Of a stretch of 64,000 nucleotides of DNA, positions 1 through 8,185 are shown in pieces (the first letter of the stretch is position 1; each line of letters starts with the position of its first letter). The notes under the pieces were generated by a model. It had not been told where the DNA came from. It saw only the letters and a program-made list of their open reading frames with translations, and did not search any database. The stretch covers positions 2,294,001 through 2,358,000 of the forward strand of contig NZ_CP141058.1 in the NCBI RefSeq assembly GCF_034661175.1. Reading direction: 5' to 3'. The position numbers and the translations under genes were made by a program. Origin of the DNA: Nocardioides renjunii (GTDB taxonomy: Bacteria; Actinomycetota; Actinomycetes; Propionibacteriales; Nocardioidaceae).

Positions 1-1453
1 GGCGCGCCAGCTCGTCGAGGTCGTGGTCGACGCCGAGGAGGCGTCGCGCCGACGCGGGCAGGGGGTGCGCCGCGATGCGCGAGCCCGGCAGGCCCATCGC
101 CCGGGCCGCGGCGAGACCGGCCCGGCCGGCGACGAGGTGGTCGAGGGAGGCCCCGCGCAGGGCCCGGCGCATGCCGGTGAAGCCGAGTCCCTTGTCGGCC
201 ACCACCACGACGGCACCTGCCCGCCACACCGCGTAGACAACCGAGGTCAGGTCGGCGGACGGCTCGACCAGCAGGCCGACCCGGTCGCCGGGGCGTACGC
301 CCGCCGACGCCAGCCCGGCGGCCAGCTCGGTCACCCGCCGCGAGAGCGCGGCCCAGCTCACCGTGGTTCCGTGAGCGGAGAAGACGGGGCTGGTGTCGTG
401 GGAGCGCCGCTCGAGCGGGGCCCACAGCGGCTCGTGGTGACCGGTGTCCGGGGAGGCCGGGGACGCCGGGGACGCCGGGGACGCCGGGGAGGTCGCGGCA
501 CCGGCGGGACCCGACAGCTCGTCGAGCTCCTGCACCCAGGTGGACACGAGGTCGGCGTACTCCGGCGCGTCCTCGGTCACCAGGTGCGAGGCGCCCTCGA
601 ACCGGTGGACCCGGGCGTGCGGCAGCCGCTCGCGCAGGTCCGCCAGGTAGCGCTCGCCGAACACGGGGTCGCGGGGCCCCCAGAACATCAGGGCCGGCAC
701 GTCCAGGGTGCGCACCCCCTCGGCGAGCTCGGCCACGACGTCGTACGACGGGTGGCCGGCGGAGAACGGGATGTCGGCGACGAAGGCCCCGACCGCCCGG
801 CGGTCGTCGGCGGTGCGGTAGGGCGACGCCAGCGCGTCGCGGACGTCGCGGGGCAGCGCGGGCCGCGACAGCGCCGAGGTGGCGCGGACGAACGTGGGCG
901 TCACCACGCACCCGAGTGGACGCACGCCCGGCAGGTGGGCGAGGCGGATCAGCGGCGGACCGAGGTCCCCCGGCGGCTGTGCCACGGCGGTGTTGCCCAG
1001 GACAACACCGCGCAGCTGGTCGCGGTGCGCCAGCGCCCAGCCCAGCGAGATGATGCCGCCCCAGTCGTGCCCGACGGTGACGACGGGACCGGTGACGCCC
1101 AGGGCGTCGGTGAGCCGGCCCAGGTCGGCGACGCGCTGCGCCACCGAGCGGTCGGCGTCGGGGCGCTCGGACCAGCCCATGCCGAGGTGGTCAGCGGCGA
1201 CGACCCGCCAGCCCGGCGGTGCTGCGGCGAGGAGTCCGCGCCAGAGGTAGGACCACGTCGGGTTGCCGTGCACGCACAGCAGGGTGCCCGTCGTGGGCTC
1301 GACCCCGTTGTCGAGCACGTGCCAGCGTCGCGTGCGGCCCTCCGCATCCGGTGCGTCGACCATGCGTGACCAGGCCGGGTCGAGGCCCGGCAGCTCGTCC
1401 AGCTCAGGTCCTCCACGGGGTTGCGCTGATCCTGGCCGCGAGGGCGACCTCAC
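1..1453 (-). CDS. oleBC: OleBC fusion: beta-lactone decarboxylase plus beta-lactone synthetase, C-terminus cut by window edge
   Basis: The first 300 or so residues are an alpha/beta hydrolase of the haloalkane-dehalogenase type, with HGNPTWSY near the N-terminus and the nucleophile elbow GHDWGG. The nucleophile is Asp130, as in OleB, not Ser. A Ser-Pro-Ala repeat linker follows, then the start of an acyl/AMP ligase domain that runs off the window. In the olefin pathway OleC turns a beta-hydroxy acid into a beta-lactone and OleB removes CO2 to give the alkene; several actinobacteria carry the two as one protein. The GTG start overlaps the oleA stop codon by 4 bases (GTGA), so translation is probably coupled. 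The ligase active-site motifs lie outside the window, so the OleC part rests on its N-terminal region and on gene order. Confidence 0.85.
   Translation of the reverse strand, partial: MRSPSRPGSAQPRGGPELDELPGLDPAWSRMVDAPDAEGRTRRWHVLDNGVEPTTGTLLCVHGNPTWSYLWRGLLAAAPPGWRVVAADHLGMGWSERPDADRSVAQRVADLGRLTDALGVTGPVVTVGHDWGGIISLGWALAHRDQLRGVVLGNTAVAQPPGDLGPPLIRLAHLPGVRPLGCVVTPTFVRATSALSRPALPRDVRDALASPYRTADDRRAVGAFVADIPFSAGHPSYDVVAELAEGVRTLDVPALMFWGPRDPVFGERYLADLRERLPHARVHRFEGASHLVTEDAPEYADLVSTWVQELDELSGPAGAATSPASPASPASPASPDTGHHEPLWAPLERRSHDTSPVFSAHGTTVSWAALSRRVTELAAGLASAGVRPGDRVGLLVEPSADLTSVVYAVWRAGAVVVVADKGLGFTGMRRALRGASLDHLVAGRAGLAAARAMGLPGSRIAAHPLPASARRLLGVDHDLDELAR
449..492. repeat. In-gene 9-bp tandem repeat encoding the OleB-OleC linker
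   Basis: About four to five tandem copies of a 9-bp unit (ggggacgcc and a ggggaggcc variant) lie inside oleBC. On the coding strand they give a Ser-Pro-Ala run between the hydrolase and ligase domains, a flexible linker. Copy number is likely to vary between strains. Confidence 0.7.
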
Positions 1454-2475
1454 CAGCGGACCTCGATGCAGCTGGCGTTCAGGCCGGACCCGATGCCCAT
1501 GAGCAGGACACGGTCACCCGGTGCGAGGGTGTCCGCCTCACCGGCGAGCGTGAAGGCCACCGACGCGGGTCCGATGTTGCCGAACTCCGGGAAGCTGCGC
1601 GGCACGAGCTCGGGGTCGATCTTGAGCCGCTCGCAGATGGCGTCGGTGTGGACCTGGGAGATCTGGTGCAGGAAGTAGCGGCTGATGTCGTCGTCCCAGC
1701 CGAACTCGCTGGCGGCCCCGTCCCAGAGTCCTGATGACAGGTCGAGACCGGCCTCCAGCAGGCCCTTGAGGTCGGTCCTCATGACGTCGTTGTCCCCCAC
1801 GCACAACTCATGGTGCTGCGTGGCCGCCCGGCTCACGCCCGCCACCAGCCCGTGGCCCTCGGGGTGCTGGTCGGCGCGGGCCAGGACCATCGCCACCGCA
1901 CCCGAGCCCAGGGTCAGGGCGGCGAACTCCGACATCAGGTCGCGCGACGTGACGCCGTCGACCGACAACCGCCTGATCGTCGACTCCTGGACGGGCTGCG
2001 AGTCCTCGCTGTCGACCACCAGCGCGACGTCGATCATCCCCGACTCGATCATCGCCGCGGCGATCTCCATGCCGTTCATGAACCCGAGGCAGGCGTTGGT
2101 GACGTCGAAGTTCTGGCACCCGGGCGACAGGCCCAGCGCGTCGTGGATGACGACCGCGGTCGAGGGCTCCAACCAGCTGCGACTCAACGAGGTGTTGACG
2201 AGCAGGTCGACCTGCTCCGGCCGTACGCCGCTCACTGCCAGCGCAGCCTCACCGGCAGCGACGGCACCATCGGTGAAGGCCACGTCGTCGGCCCACCGAC
2301 GCCGTTCACGGATGCCGACCAACCCCTCGAGGAGCCCCGGACGCATGCGCGTACGCCGGTAGACGTCGCTGAGACGCTCGTCGAGCTCCGCGGACGTGAC
2401 GACCACGGACGCCTCCACCCGCTCGACCCCCAAGATGACGGTGCGGTCGTAGCGATGGGTCGAGTTCCGGGACAT
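1450..2475 (-). CDS. oleA: OleA, thiolase-fold acyl-CoA condensing enzyme for long-chain olefin synthesis
   Basis: This is a 341-residue ketosynthase III-type protein, the usual length for OleA. The catalytic triad can be read directly: Cys129 in TNACLG, His270 in LHQIS and Asn300 in FGNIG. OleA joins two fatty acyl-CoAs head to head to a beta-keto acid, which OleD, OleC and OleB take on to the alkene. The start was placed at ATG 2475, which has AGGAGA just upstream; a longer reading to 2547 lacks such a site. The following oleBC gene overlaps it by 4 bases. The alternative, a FabH-like 3-oxoacyl-ACP synthase, is made unlikely by the fused hydrolase/ligase neighbour. No oleD is visible; it may lie beyond the window start. 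Confidence 0.88.
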   Translation of the reverse strand: MSRNSTHRYDRTVILGVERVEASVVVTSAELDERLSDVYRRTRMRPGLLEGLVGIRERRRWADDVAFTDGAVAAGEAALAVSGVRPEQVDLLVNTSLSRSWLEPSTAVVIHDALGLSPGCQNFDVTNACLGFMNGMEIAAAMIESGMIDVALVVDSEDSQPVQESTIRRLSVDGVTSRDLMSEFAALTLGSGAVAMVLARADQHPEGHGLVAGVSRAATQHHELCVGDNDVMRTDLKGLLEAGLDLSSGLWDGAASEFGWDDDISRYFLHQISQVHTDAICERLKIDPELVPRSFPEFGNIGPASVAFTLAGEADTLAPGDRVLLMGIGSGLNASCIEVRW

Positions 2476-2569
2476 GCTTCTCCTGACGCGCCTCTGAGGC
2501 GGTCGCTGCGGAGGCCGTCGAAGAGTACCCGTGCTGCACGTCTGCATGCGCTTCGGCGATCGTTCGGGG

Positions 2570-2884
2570 TCAGTCGGGCTCGACGGTGAGACGCGTGTCC
2601 ATGAACCCGCGCTGGGCGACCTCGAACGACGCGACCAGGTCGATGAGGAGGGTCGAGGCGGCCCCGGCCAGCTCGGCTGCCTCGTCCACCCGGCGCGCGG
2701 TGGTGAGGACCTCGAGGAACAGGTCGTTGTGCACGCGCACCACGTCGAGCAGGCCGACGGACTCCTGCATCGCGCGTCGCCCCAGCTGGTAGGCGGCCTG
2801 GAGCCCGGACTCGTCGCGCTGAGCGAGGTGGCGCAGGAGGAGCGGCGCGTAGTCGAGGCGGAAGCGCTGCAGCGGGTCGGTCAC
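2570..2884 (-). CDS. Stand-alone RsbU N-terminal (RsbT-binding) domain, no phosphatase
   Basis: This 104-residue helical protein begins TDPLQRFRLDYAP and contains a QESVGLLDVVRVHNDLF stretch, typical of the N-terminal domain of RsbU. In Bacillus that domain binds RsbT and the C-terminal PP2C domain then dephosphorylates RsbV. Here the reading frame stops after the binding domain and no phosphatase follows. GTG 2884 was chosen because it overlaps the rsbS stop (GTGA). As the last gene of the R-S-U order it may be a receiver or sink for the RsbT-like kinase encoded at the head of the operon. Family assignment is by pattern and gene order; the role is inferred. Confidence 0.6.
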   Translation of the reverse strand: MTDPLQRFRLDYAPLLLRHLAQRDESGLQAAYQLGRRAMQESVGLLDVVRVHNDLFLEVLTTARRVDEAAELAGAASTLLIDLVASFEVAQRGFMDTRLTVEPD

Positions 2885-3261
2885 TGCCCCAGCCACTCGA
2901 GGCCCTCCTCGAGATCCAGTGCCGTCTGCGTGAGCGGGATCCGCACACCGAGGCGGACCAGGGTCATGGCGACGTCCGGGGCGATGCCGACCACGACGGT
3001 CCGCGCACCTCGCAGCTGGGCCATGTAGGCGAGGTCGGCGAGCGTCCTCGCAGCGAAGGAGTCGAGGACGTCGAGCGCGGCGACGTCGATCAGGATCCCC
3101 CGCGAGCGCTCCCGGCCCACCCGCTCGAGCAGGTCGCGCTGCAGCCGGACGAGCTGCTCGTCGTCGAGGGCGGCGTGGATCGAGACGATCAGGTTCGGCC
3201 GCTGCGAGAGGATCGAGGCGGGCAGCGGCGCGAGCGGGGCGGTGGGCGTGTCAGTCGGCAT
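2881..3261 (-). CDS. rsbS: RsbS-type STAS antagonist, stressosome scaffold
   Basis: A 126-residue single STAS-domain protein. The segment IDVAALDVLDSFAAR matches the RsbS phosphorylation loop, and Ser68 in LDSF corresponds to the Bacillus Ser59 that RsbT phosphorylates. GARTVVVGIAPDVA and the C-terminal TALDLEEGLEWL are also RsbS-like. RsbS and RsbR form the stressosome, which holds RsbT until stress leads to phosphorylation and release. ATG 3261 overlaps the end of rsbR by 11 bases, and the next gene starts on its stop codon, so the operon is tightly coupled. Confidence 0.85.
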   Translation of the reverse strand: MPTDTPTAPLAPLPASILSQRPNLIVSIHAALDDEQLVRLQRDLLERVGRERSRGILIDVAALDVLDSFAARTLADLAYMAQLRGARTVVVGIAPDVAMTLVRLGVRIPLTQTALDLEEGLEWLGQ

Positions 3262-4135
3262 CAGGCACCTTCGAGACGCGGAACCCGAGCTGTCGCTCCG
3301 CTTCCTCGATGCCTCCCTGCAGGTCGCCGACCGTGTGCATCTTGCTGAGGTCGACCCCGATGGTGACGAGGGTCTGGGCGATCTCGGACGACAACCCGGT
3401 GATGATGACGTCCGCACCCATGAGCCGGGAGGCCGTCACGGTGTCGACGAGCGAGTTGGCCACGGTCTCGTCCATGTCCGGGACCCCGGTCACGTCGATG
3501 ACCACCAGCTTCGCCCGGTGAGCGCGGATGGCGTGCAGCAGCTGCTCGGTGAGCTGCCGGGCGCGGTCCTGGTCGAGCACGCCGATGATCGGCAGGATCA
3601 GCAGCCGCTCGCGCACCTGCAGCACGGGGGTCGACAGCTCCAGCAGGGCGTCCTGCTGGTCACGGATCACCCGCTCGCGCTGGTCGACGAAGCTGACGGC
3701 CACGGTGTTGGCGATGCGGTTGGCTGCCGGCTCGTAGGCGTTGAGCACGTGGGTGAGCAGCTCGAAGTCCTCGCGGTACTTCTCGAAGAGCGAGCGGGCG
3801 AGCACGTCCCTCAACAGCAGGACGATGCCGATCACCTCGTGGGTCTCGACACCGCGCGGGATGATCCGCTCGGACAGGTCACGCGCGTAGTCGCGGAGCG
3901 CCTCGACGCTGCCGGTCTCGAGCACCCCGACATAGTTGTCGTAGACCGAGGTCGCCTCGGAGAAGACCTCCTCGTTCGTCATGGCGGACAGCAGGTGGGC
4001 CCCGGTGATCCGCTCGGCCCACTGCTGCCGCAGCTCGGTGCGGTGGTCGCGCAGGTGGGCGACCAGCTCGGGGAGCAGCTTGTCGTCGCTGCGGTCGGTC
4101 TGGGCCGCCCCCGGGATGGTGGAGTCGTCGGTCAT
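3251..4135 (-). CDS. rsbR: RsbR-type stressosome co-antagonist
   Basis: A 294-residue protein with an all-helical N-terminal sensor half (about 20-165, with QQWAERITGAHLL) and a C-terminal STAS domain (about 175-285). Thr216 in IDVTGVPDMDE and Thr246 in IITGLS occupy the places of the conserved RsbR phosphothreonines. The start ATG 4135 follows a good AGAGAGG site. It lies 44 bases behind the sigma/RsbT fusion and overlaps rsbS. The protein should co-assemble with RsbS and bind the RsbT-like domain; the signal sensed is unknown. Confidence 0.85.
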   Translation of the reverse strand: MTDDSTIPGAAQTDRSDDKLLPELVAHLRDHRTELRQQWAERITGAHLLSAMTNEEVFSEATSVYDNYVGVLETGSVEALRDYARDLSERIIPRGVETHEVIGIVLLLRDVLARSLFEKYREDFELLTHVLNAYEPAANRIANTVAVSFVDQRERVIRDQQDALLELSTPVLQVRERLLILPIIGVLDQDRARQLTEQLLHAIRAHRAKLVVIDVTGVPDMDETVANSLVDTVTASRLMGADVIITGLSSEIAQTLVTIGVDLSKMHTVGDLQGGIEEAERQLGFRVSKVPDAD

Positions 4136-4179
4136 GTCTGGACCTCTCTCGTCTTCTTCGCTGGTAGGTGCTGATCGGT

Positions 4180-5259
4180 TCACCGCAACCACTTCTCCAT
4201 CGACACGGTCGTCCCCTCGCCGGGGACCGACCGCAGGTGGAACCTGTCCATGAGGCGCTTCGCACCGGGCAGGCCCAGGCCGAGGCCCTGGTAGGTGCTG
4301 TAACCGTCCTGGAGGGCCTCCTCGAGGTCTGCGATCCCCGGCCCCACGTCGCGGACCACCACGCGGATGCCTCGGCGCCCGTCCTCGTCGAGCAGCGAGA
4401 TCGTCACCTCACCGCGCTCGGCGAACTTGACGATGTTGCGGGCGATCTCGGAGATCGCCGTGGCGATGACCGTCTGGTCGGACGCCGTGAAGCCTGCCTG
4501 GGCCGCCGCCTCGCGACCCTGCTGCCTGGCCGCGACCACGTCGGCGTCTCGCGACACCGGCACCCGCACGAGGCTGTCCTCGGGGAGGCGCCCGCGGCGC
4601 TCGAAGAGGCGGTCGGCGAGCTGCGCGCACGCCCCGCACCCGAGGAGGTGACCGTGGACGTCCAGCTCCCCCTGGCGCCTCCGGTCGCCGATCGACAGCG
4701 CTCGCAGGACCGGCCGGCACCGGTCTGTTGCCGGGTCGACGCCCTCCGCGACGAGGAGGTACTCCACCCGGAGGCTGGCTCGGGCGCGAGCCAGCCTGGC
4801 CGCGACCGCACCCGGAGTGGAACCCCGCTCGGCTGCCATCGTGCTGGTGTCGTCGCCGTCGACCTCGTGGGCGACCAGCAGGTCCCGGTCGTCGGCGGGC
4901 AGCTGGGCCAGCGCGGCCGCCATGAACGCACGGTCCTCCTGCCGCAGCACCCCGTCGGTCGGCGGCTCGACCTCCTGAGCCTCGACGAGGAGGTGGGACC
5001 GGCTCCGGGCGCGGTCGTTGCGCTCGGCGTACGACGCGACGACGTGTCGCGCCGTCACCGCCGCATAGTGGTGCAGCTTGGCCGGATCGACGTGCGTGGA
5101 GGACGACATCAGCCGGGCCAACGTCTCCTGGACGAGGTCGTCCAGCGTGTGCGGGTCCTTGATCCTCGCCCCGACCACCCGGCGCAGCACGGGGACGAGC
5201 TCCGCCACGACGCTCTCGTCGTACGGATGCGCACCGCCACGCACGGGCTCGCTCGGCAC
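4180..5259 (-). CDS. Triple fusion: ECF-like sigma factor, zinc anti-sigma motif, RsbT-type kinase
   Basis: The 359 residues read as three modules. Residues about 15-170 look like sigma region 2 (LDDLVQETLARL) and region 4 (LPADDRDLLVAHEV, then a helix-turn-helix). Residues 181-211 form a zinc anti-sigma signature: Cys181, then His204-x3-Cys208-x2-Cys211. Residues about 230-359 are a GHKL ATPase like RsbT, with N-box EIARN (271-275), G1 DVGPGI and G2 GLGLGLPG. GTG 5259 has GGAGGAGG upstream. It heads the operon with rsbR, rsbS and the RsbU-like domain, so the kinase part probably cycles on and off the stressosome. Whether the sigma part still binds core polymerase or has become a regulator-only domain cannot be told from sequence. 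It is not a frameshift artefact: one continuous frame carries all modules. Confidence 0.8.
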   Translation of the reverse strand: MPSEPVRGGAHPYDESVVAELVPVLRRVVGARIKDPHTLDDLVQETLARLMSSSTHVDPAKLHHYAAVTARHVVASYAERNDRARSRSHLLVEAQEVEPPTDGVLRQEDRAFMAAALAQLPADDRDLLVAHEVDGDDTSTMAAERGSTPGAVAARLARARASLRVEYLLVAEGVDPATDRCRPVLRALSIGDRRRQGELDVHGHLLGCGACAQLADRLFERRGRLPEDSLVRVPVSRDADVVAARQQGREAAAQAGFTASDQTVIATAISEIARNIVKFAERGEVTISLLDEDGRRGIRVVVRDVGPGIADLEEALQDGYSTYQGLGLGLPGAKRLMDRFHLRSVPGEGTTVSMEKWLR

Positions 5260-5491
5260 AGGGTCCTCCTCCCCACCGAGAAGCAGGACCTGCGGTCCCT
5301 TGGATAAACCTGCACCAGTCTATGACCAGCCTCGTCACGACGCATGACGCGAGCCTCTCGCCGCTGGTCCCCCGACGACGTCTCGTACGGCGCCCGGACC
5401 CGGCCGGCCGCGCCCGGTGCCCGCGTCATGCACCGGCGCCGAGCAGGTCATGGGACGAACGACGACGACAGCAGGACCGAGGAGGGACCAC

Positions 5492-5746
5492 GTGCACGAC
5501 CGAGACGAACAGCAGGGCGACCACGCGCAGGGGCTGCGCGAGCGCGACCTCGAACAACGGATGGCCGAGCTCGAGAAGCAGATGGTGACGCTCGCCGCGG
5601 CGGTCGACGCCGCCTCACGGATGCAGGTCGCCACGCCGAACCGGCTCGACCACGACATCAGGATCGCCGGGGGCCGGCTGGTGCGCCGGATCCTCGAGAA
5701 GGGTCGTCTCGTGGAGGACTACCGCGACACGCGCCGCGCCGACTAG
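5492..5746 (+). CDS. Small coiled-coil protein, unknown function
   Basis: An 84-residue charged protein with a heptad-like segment (LEQRMAELEKQMVTLAAAVDA) and a basic C-terminal half (GGRLVRRILEKGRLVEDY). GTG 5492 is preceded by GAGGAGGG at good spacing. It is transcribed away from the stressosome operon and lies ahead of the glycosyltransferase gene. No family recognised. It could be a small regulator or a scaffold; no enzymatic motif is seen. Confidence 0.55.
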   Translation: MHDRDEQQGDHAQGLRERDLEQRMAELEKQMVTLAAAVDAASRMQVATPNRLDHDIRIAGGRLVRRILEKGRLVEDYRDTRRAD

Positions 5747-5872
5747 CCCCGGCGACGCCGCGTGCGGTCAGACCCCGCGGCGTCGTCGGTCATCACCGCC
5801 GGCATGCCGGTGCTGCCCGCACCAGGACCGAACCCATCGGCCGATCCGGCCGTCGACAGATCGGAGTCACGA

Positions 5873-7072
5873 GTGACACAGACCATGCAGATGAACGGGA
5901 CGAGGGACGTGGCGCGGACCCCATCGAGGGTGCCTGCGGTCCGGACGAAGGGCGGGACCGGCGCACGACCGCCGCTGCGCATCGCGCAGGTGGCGCCCCT
6001 CTACGAGGCGGTGCCCCCCGGTGCCTACGGTGGGACCGAACGCGTCATCGCGACGCTCTGCGACGGCCTCGCCGCGCAGGGGCACGACGTCACCCTGTTC
6101 GGGCCGGCGACCTCCGACACCGCGGCACGGCTCGTGGCCTTCGAGAAGCCGCTCCGCGAGCGCTTCAGCGCCGACGAGATGGCCGGCGTGGCGCCCCACC
6201 TCCACCTGGAGATGATGGCCGAGGTGGCCGCCCGGGCCGGTGAGTTCGACGTCATCCACTCCCACCTCGACCTGCTGGCGCTGCCGTTCACTCCGCTGAT
6301 CGCCACGCCCAGCGTGCTGACCCTGCACGGTCGACTCGACCTCGACTTCGTGCGCGAGCTGCTCCCGCGCTACGGCTCCGTGCCGCTCGTGTCCATCAGC
6401 AACGACCAGCGGCGCGCGGTCGAGGACCTCGACCTGACGTGGGCGAGCACGGTCTACAACGGACTCGACCTCGGCCACTACCGCGACGTGCCGCACGACC
6501 CCGACGGCTACCTGGGCTTCGTCGGCCGGATCGCCGAGGAGAAGGGGCCGCTGGCGGCGATCGAGGTCTCCCGCCGGACCGGCCTGCCGCTGCGCATGGC
6601 GGCCAAGGTCGACCCGACGGACGTCCGGTACTACGAGGACGAGGTGGCGCCGCACATGGGCAGCCACGTCGACTTCGTCGGCGAGATCACCGAGGACGAG
6701 AAGCCGGCCTTCTACGCCGGCGCCCGCGCCACCCTCTTCCCCAGCGACTGGCCCGAGCCGTTCGGGCTGGTCATGATCGAGTCCCTGGCCGCCGGCACCC
6801 CGGTGATCGCGCTCCGCCGCGGCTCGGTTCCCGAGGTCATCGAGCACGGCGTCACCGGCTTCATCTGCGACGACGTCGACGACATGGCCGACGCCGTCAG
6901 CCGGATCGACCAGATCGACCCGGACGCGTGTCGTCGCGGCGCCGAGCGCTTCACCGCCGAGCGCATGTGCCGCGAGTACGTCGACGTCTACCGCACGCTG
7001 CTGCGCACGCGCCGCCCCGGGCCGGGTCAGGGTGTCGCGCAGCAGCTGCTGTCGGCCACGGGCGAGAACTGA
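5873..7072 (+). CDS. GT4-family glycosyltransferase
   Basis: A 399-residue GT-B fold glycosyltransferase. The N-terminal half has IAQVAPLYE and the acceptor-side loop GGTERVI; the C-terminal half has GRIAEEKGP and the donor-binding motif EPFGLVMIES (the E-x7-E pattern of GT4). It lacks a signal peptide or membrane span, so it acts in the cytoplasm on an unknown acceptor, perhaps a cell-envelope or storage sugar. GTG 5873 is favoured by a GGAG site 8 bases upstream; a longer frame opens at 5762. The sigma factor gene starts 3 bases after its stop, so both are probably co-transcribed. Confidence 0.85.
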   Translation: MTQTMQMNGTRDVARTPSRVPAVRTKGGTGARPPLRIAQVAPLYEAVPPGAYGGTERVIATLCDGLAAQGHDVTLFGPATSDTAARLVAFEKPLRERFSADEMAGVAPHLHLEMMAEVAARAGEFDVIHSHLDLLALPFTPLIATPSVLTLHGRLDLDFVRELLPRYGSVPLVSISNDQRRAVEDLDLTWASTVYNGLDLGHYRDVPHDPDGYLGFVGRIAEEKGPLAAIEVSRRTGLPLRMAAKVDPTDVRYYEDEVAPHMGSHVDFVGEITEDEKPAFYAGARATLFPSDWPEPFGLVMIESLAAGTPVIALRRGSVPEVIEHGVTGFICDDVDDMADAVSRIDQIDPDACRRGAERFTAERMCREYVDVYRTLLRTRRPGPGQGVAQQLLSATGEN

Positions 7073-7074
7073 CC

Positions 7075-7872
7075 ATGACGTCCGACCGAGTCGTGTCTCC
7101 CCTCCGGTCCGTCAGGCACCGGTCGCCAGCCGGGCGCCGGCTGGCCCGTGAGCTGATCGAGGACCACCACGACGTGGCCGTCTCGATGGCGTGGCGCTAC
7201 CGCAACCGCGGCGTCGACCTCGACGACCTCCAGCAGGTGGCCCTCCTCGGACTCACCAAGGCCGCCCAGCGCTTCGACCCCGACGCCGGACACGCCTTCA
7301 TGTCCTTCGCCGTTCCCACCATCCGCGGGGAGATCCGGCGCTACTTCCGCGACAACGGCTGGATGGTCCGACCGCCTCGACGCGTGCAGGAGCTGCAACC
7401 ACGGATCCACGAGGCACGCGAGGAGCTCGAGCGCGAGCTGGAGAGATCACCGCGACCCACCGAGATCGCGGAGCACCTCGGCGAGCCGCTGGACTCCGTG
7501 GTGGAGGCACTGACCGCGGAAGGAACGTTCGCACCGACCTCCCTGGACGGCGTCGTCGGCGACGGTTCCACCACCTTGGGCGAGCTGCTCGGTGGCGCCG
7601 ACCCGGCCCTGCGGGCGGTCGAGGCGAAGGTCCTGGTGCAGCCACTCCTCGCCCAGCTGTCCGAGCGCGACCGTCACGTCGTACGGCTCCGCTTCTACGA
7701 GGACCGGCCGCAGCGGGAGATCGCCGACGACCTGGGGATCACCCAGGCGCAGGTGTCGCGCATCCTCGCGCGCCTGCTCGCGCAGCTCCGCCGCGGCCTC
7801 GAGGGAGAGCCGACCGCCACCCTCGCGACCCGCTGCGCCACCCACTCCACGCCCATGACCCGCGCCAGCTAG
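7075..7872 (+). CDS. SigB/SigF-type alternative sigma factor
   Basis: A 265-residue group 3 sigma-70 protein. Region 2 has DLDDLQQVALLGLTKAAQRFD and the core-binding/-10 segment FMSFAVPTIRGEIRRYFRD; region 3 follows, and region 4 carries LSERDRHVVRLRF plus a helix-turn-helix (REIADDLGITQAQVSR). This layout is that of stress sigma factors controlled by partner switching. Its own anti-sigma factor is not adjacent, but the stressosome operon 2 kb away would be a natural input. ATG 7075 is 3 bases behind the glycosyltransferase stop. Confidence 0.88.
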   Translation: MTSDRVVSPLRSVRHRSPAGRRLARELIEDHHDVAVSMAWRYRNRGVDLDDLQQVALLGLTKAAQRFDPDAGHAFMSFAVPTIRGEIRRYFRDNGWMVRPPRRVQELQPRIHEAREELERELERSPRPTEIAEHLGEPLDSVVEALTAEGTFAPTSLDGVVGDGSTTLGELLGGADPALRAVEAKVLVQPLLAQLSERDRHVVRLRFYEDRPQREIADDLGITQAQVSRILARLLAQLRRGLEGEPTATLATRCATHSTPMTRAS

Positions 7873-7901
7873 CCCTTCCAGCACCGCAGCGGGACCCGTA
7901 C

Positions 7902-7917
7902 CCCGCGTCGGCGCGGG
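7902..7917 (+). terminator. Short GC hairpin after the sigma factor gene
   Basis: CCCGCG and CGCGGG arms around a TCGG loop, 30 bases after the sigma factor stop. There is no T-run, as is usual in such genomes; a weak terminator call. Confidence 0.4.
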
Positions 7918-7921
7918 ACGA

Positions 7922-8185
7922 TCAGCCGACGAGCGCGCAGGTGGCCGTGACCCGCAGCGTCTTGGTGCCGTCGGTGTCGTTGAAGCCGTAGGCCGCGCCG
8001 CTGTTGAGGTTGGGGTTGATGCTGGTCGCCGTGGGCCGCACGCTCGCAGTCCAGTCACCGGAGACGCCGAGGATCTTCTTCCCGCCCGGGCACACCGCGA
8101 CCACGGCGCCGCCGACCCCGGCCGACAGGTCCTTGGTGGCCTCCAGGTGCTGCAGGCCGTTCGCGCCGTTGGACCCGACGATGGA
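7922..8185 (-). pseudogene. C-terminal fragment of a collagen-like surface protein
   Basis: Read on the minus strand, the frame ends normally at 7922 and gives a plausible secreted-protein tail: Gly-x-y triplets (GSNGANG), then CPGGKKILGVSGDW and TLRVTATCALVG. This kind of domain caps actinobacterial collagen-like or tail-like proteins. Going upstream, protein-like sequence ends near 8180, where an AraC-type gene in the opposite direction begins abruptly without its own N-terminal half. The simplest reading is that a rearrangement joined two genes and removed the 5' part of both. It is not the missing end of the intact collagen-like gene at 10873-12306, which has its own different C-terminus. 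Confidence 0.55.

Noticed and set aside
41..650. Repeats near 450 as a regulatory or CRISPR-like element
   Set aside because: They are in frame within oleBC and code for the Ser-Pro-Ala linker.
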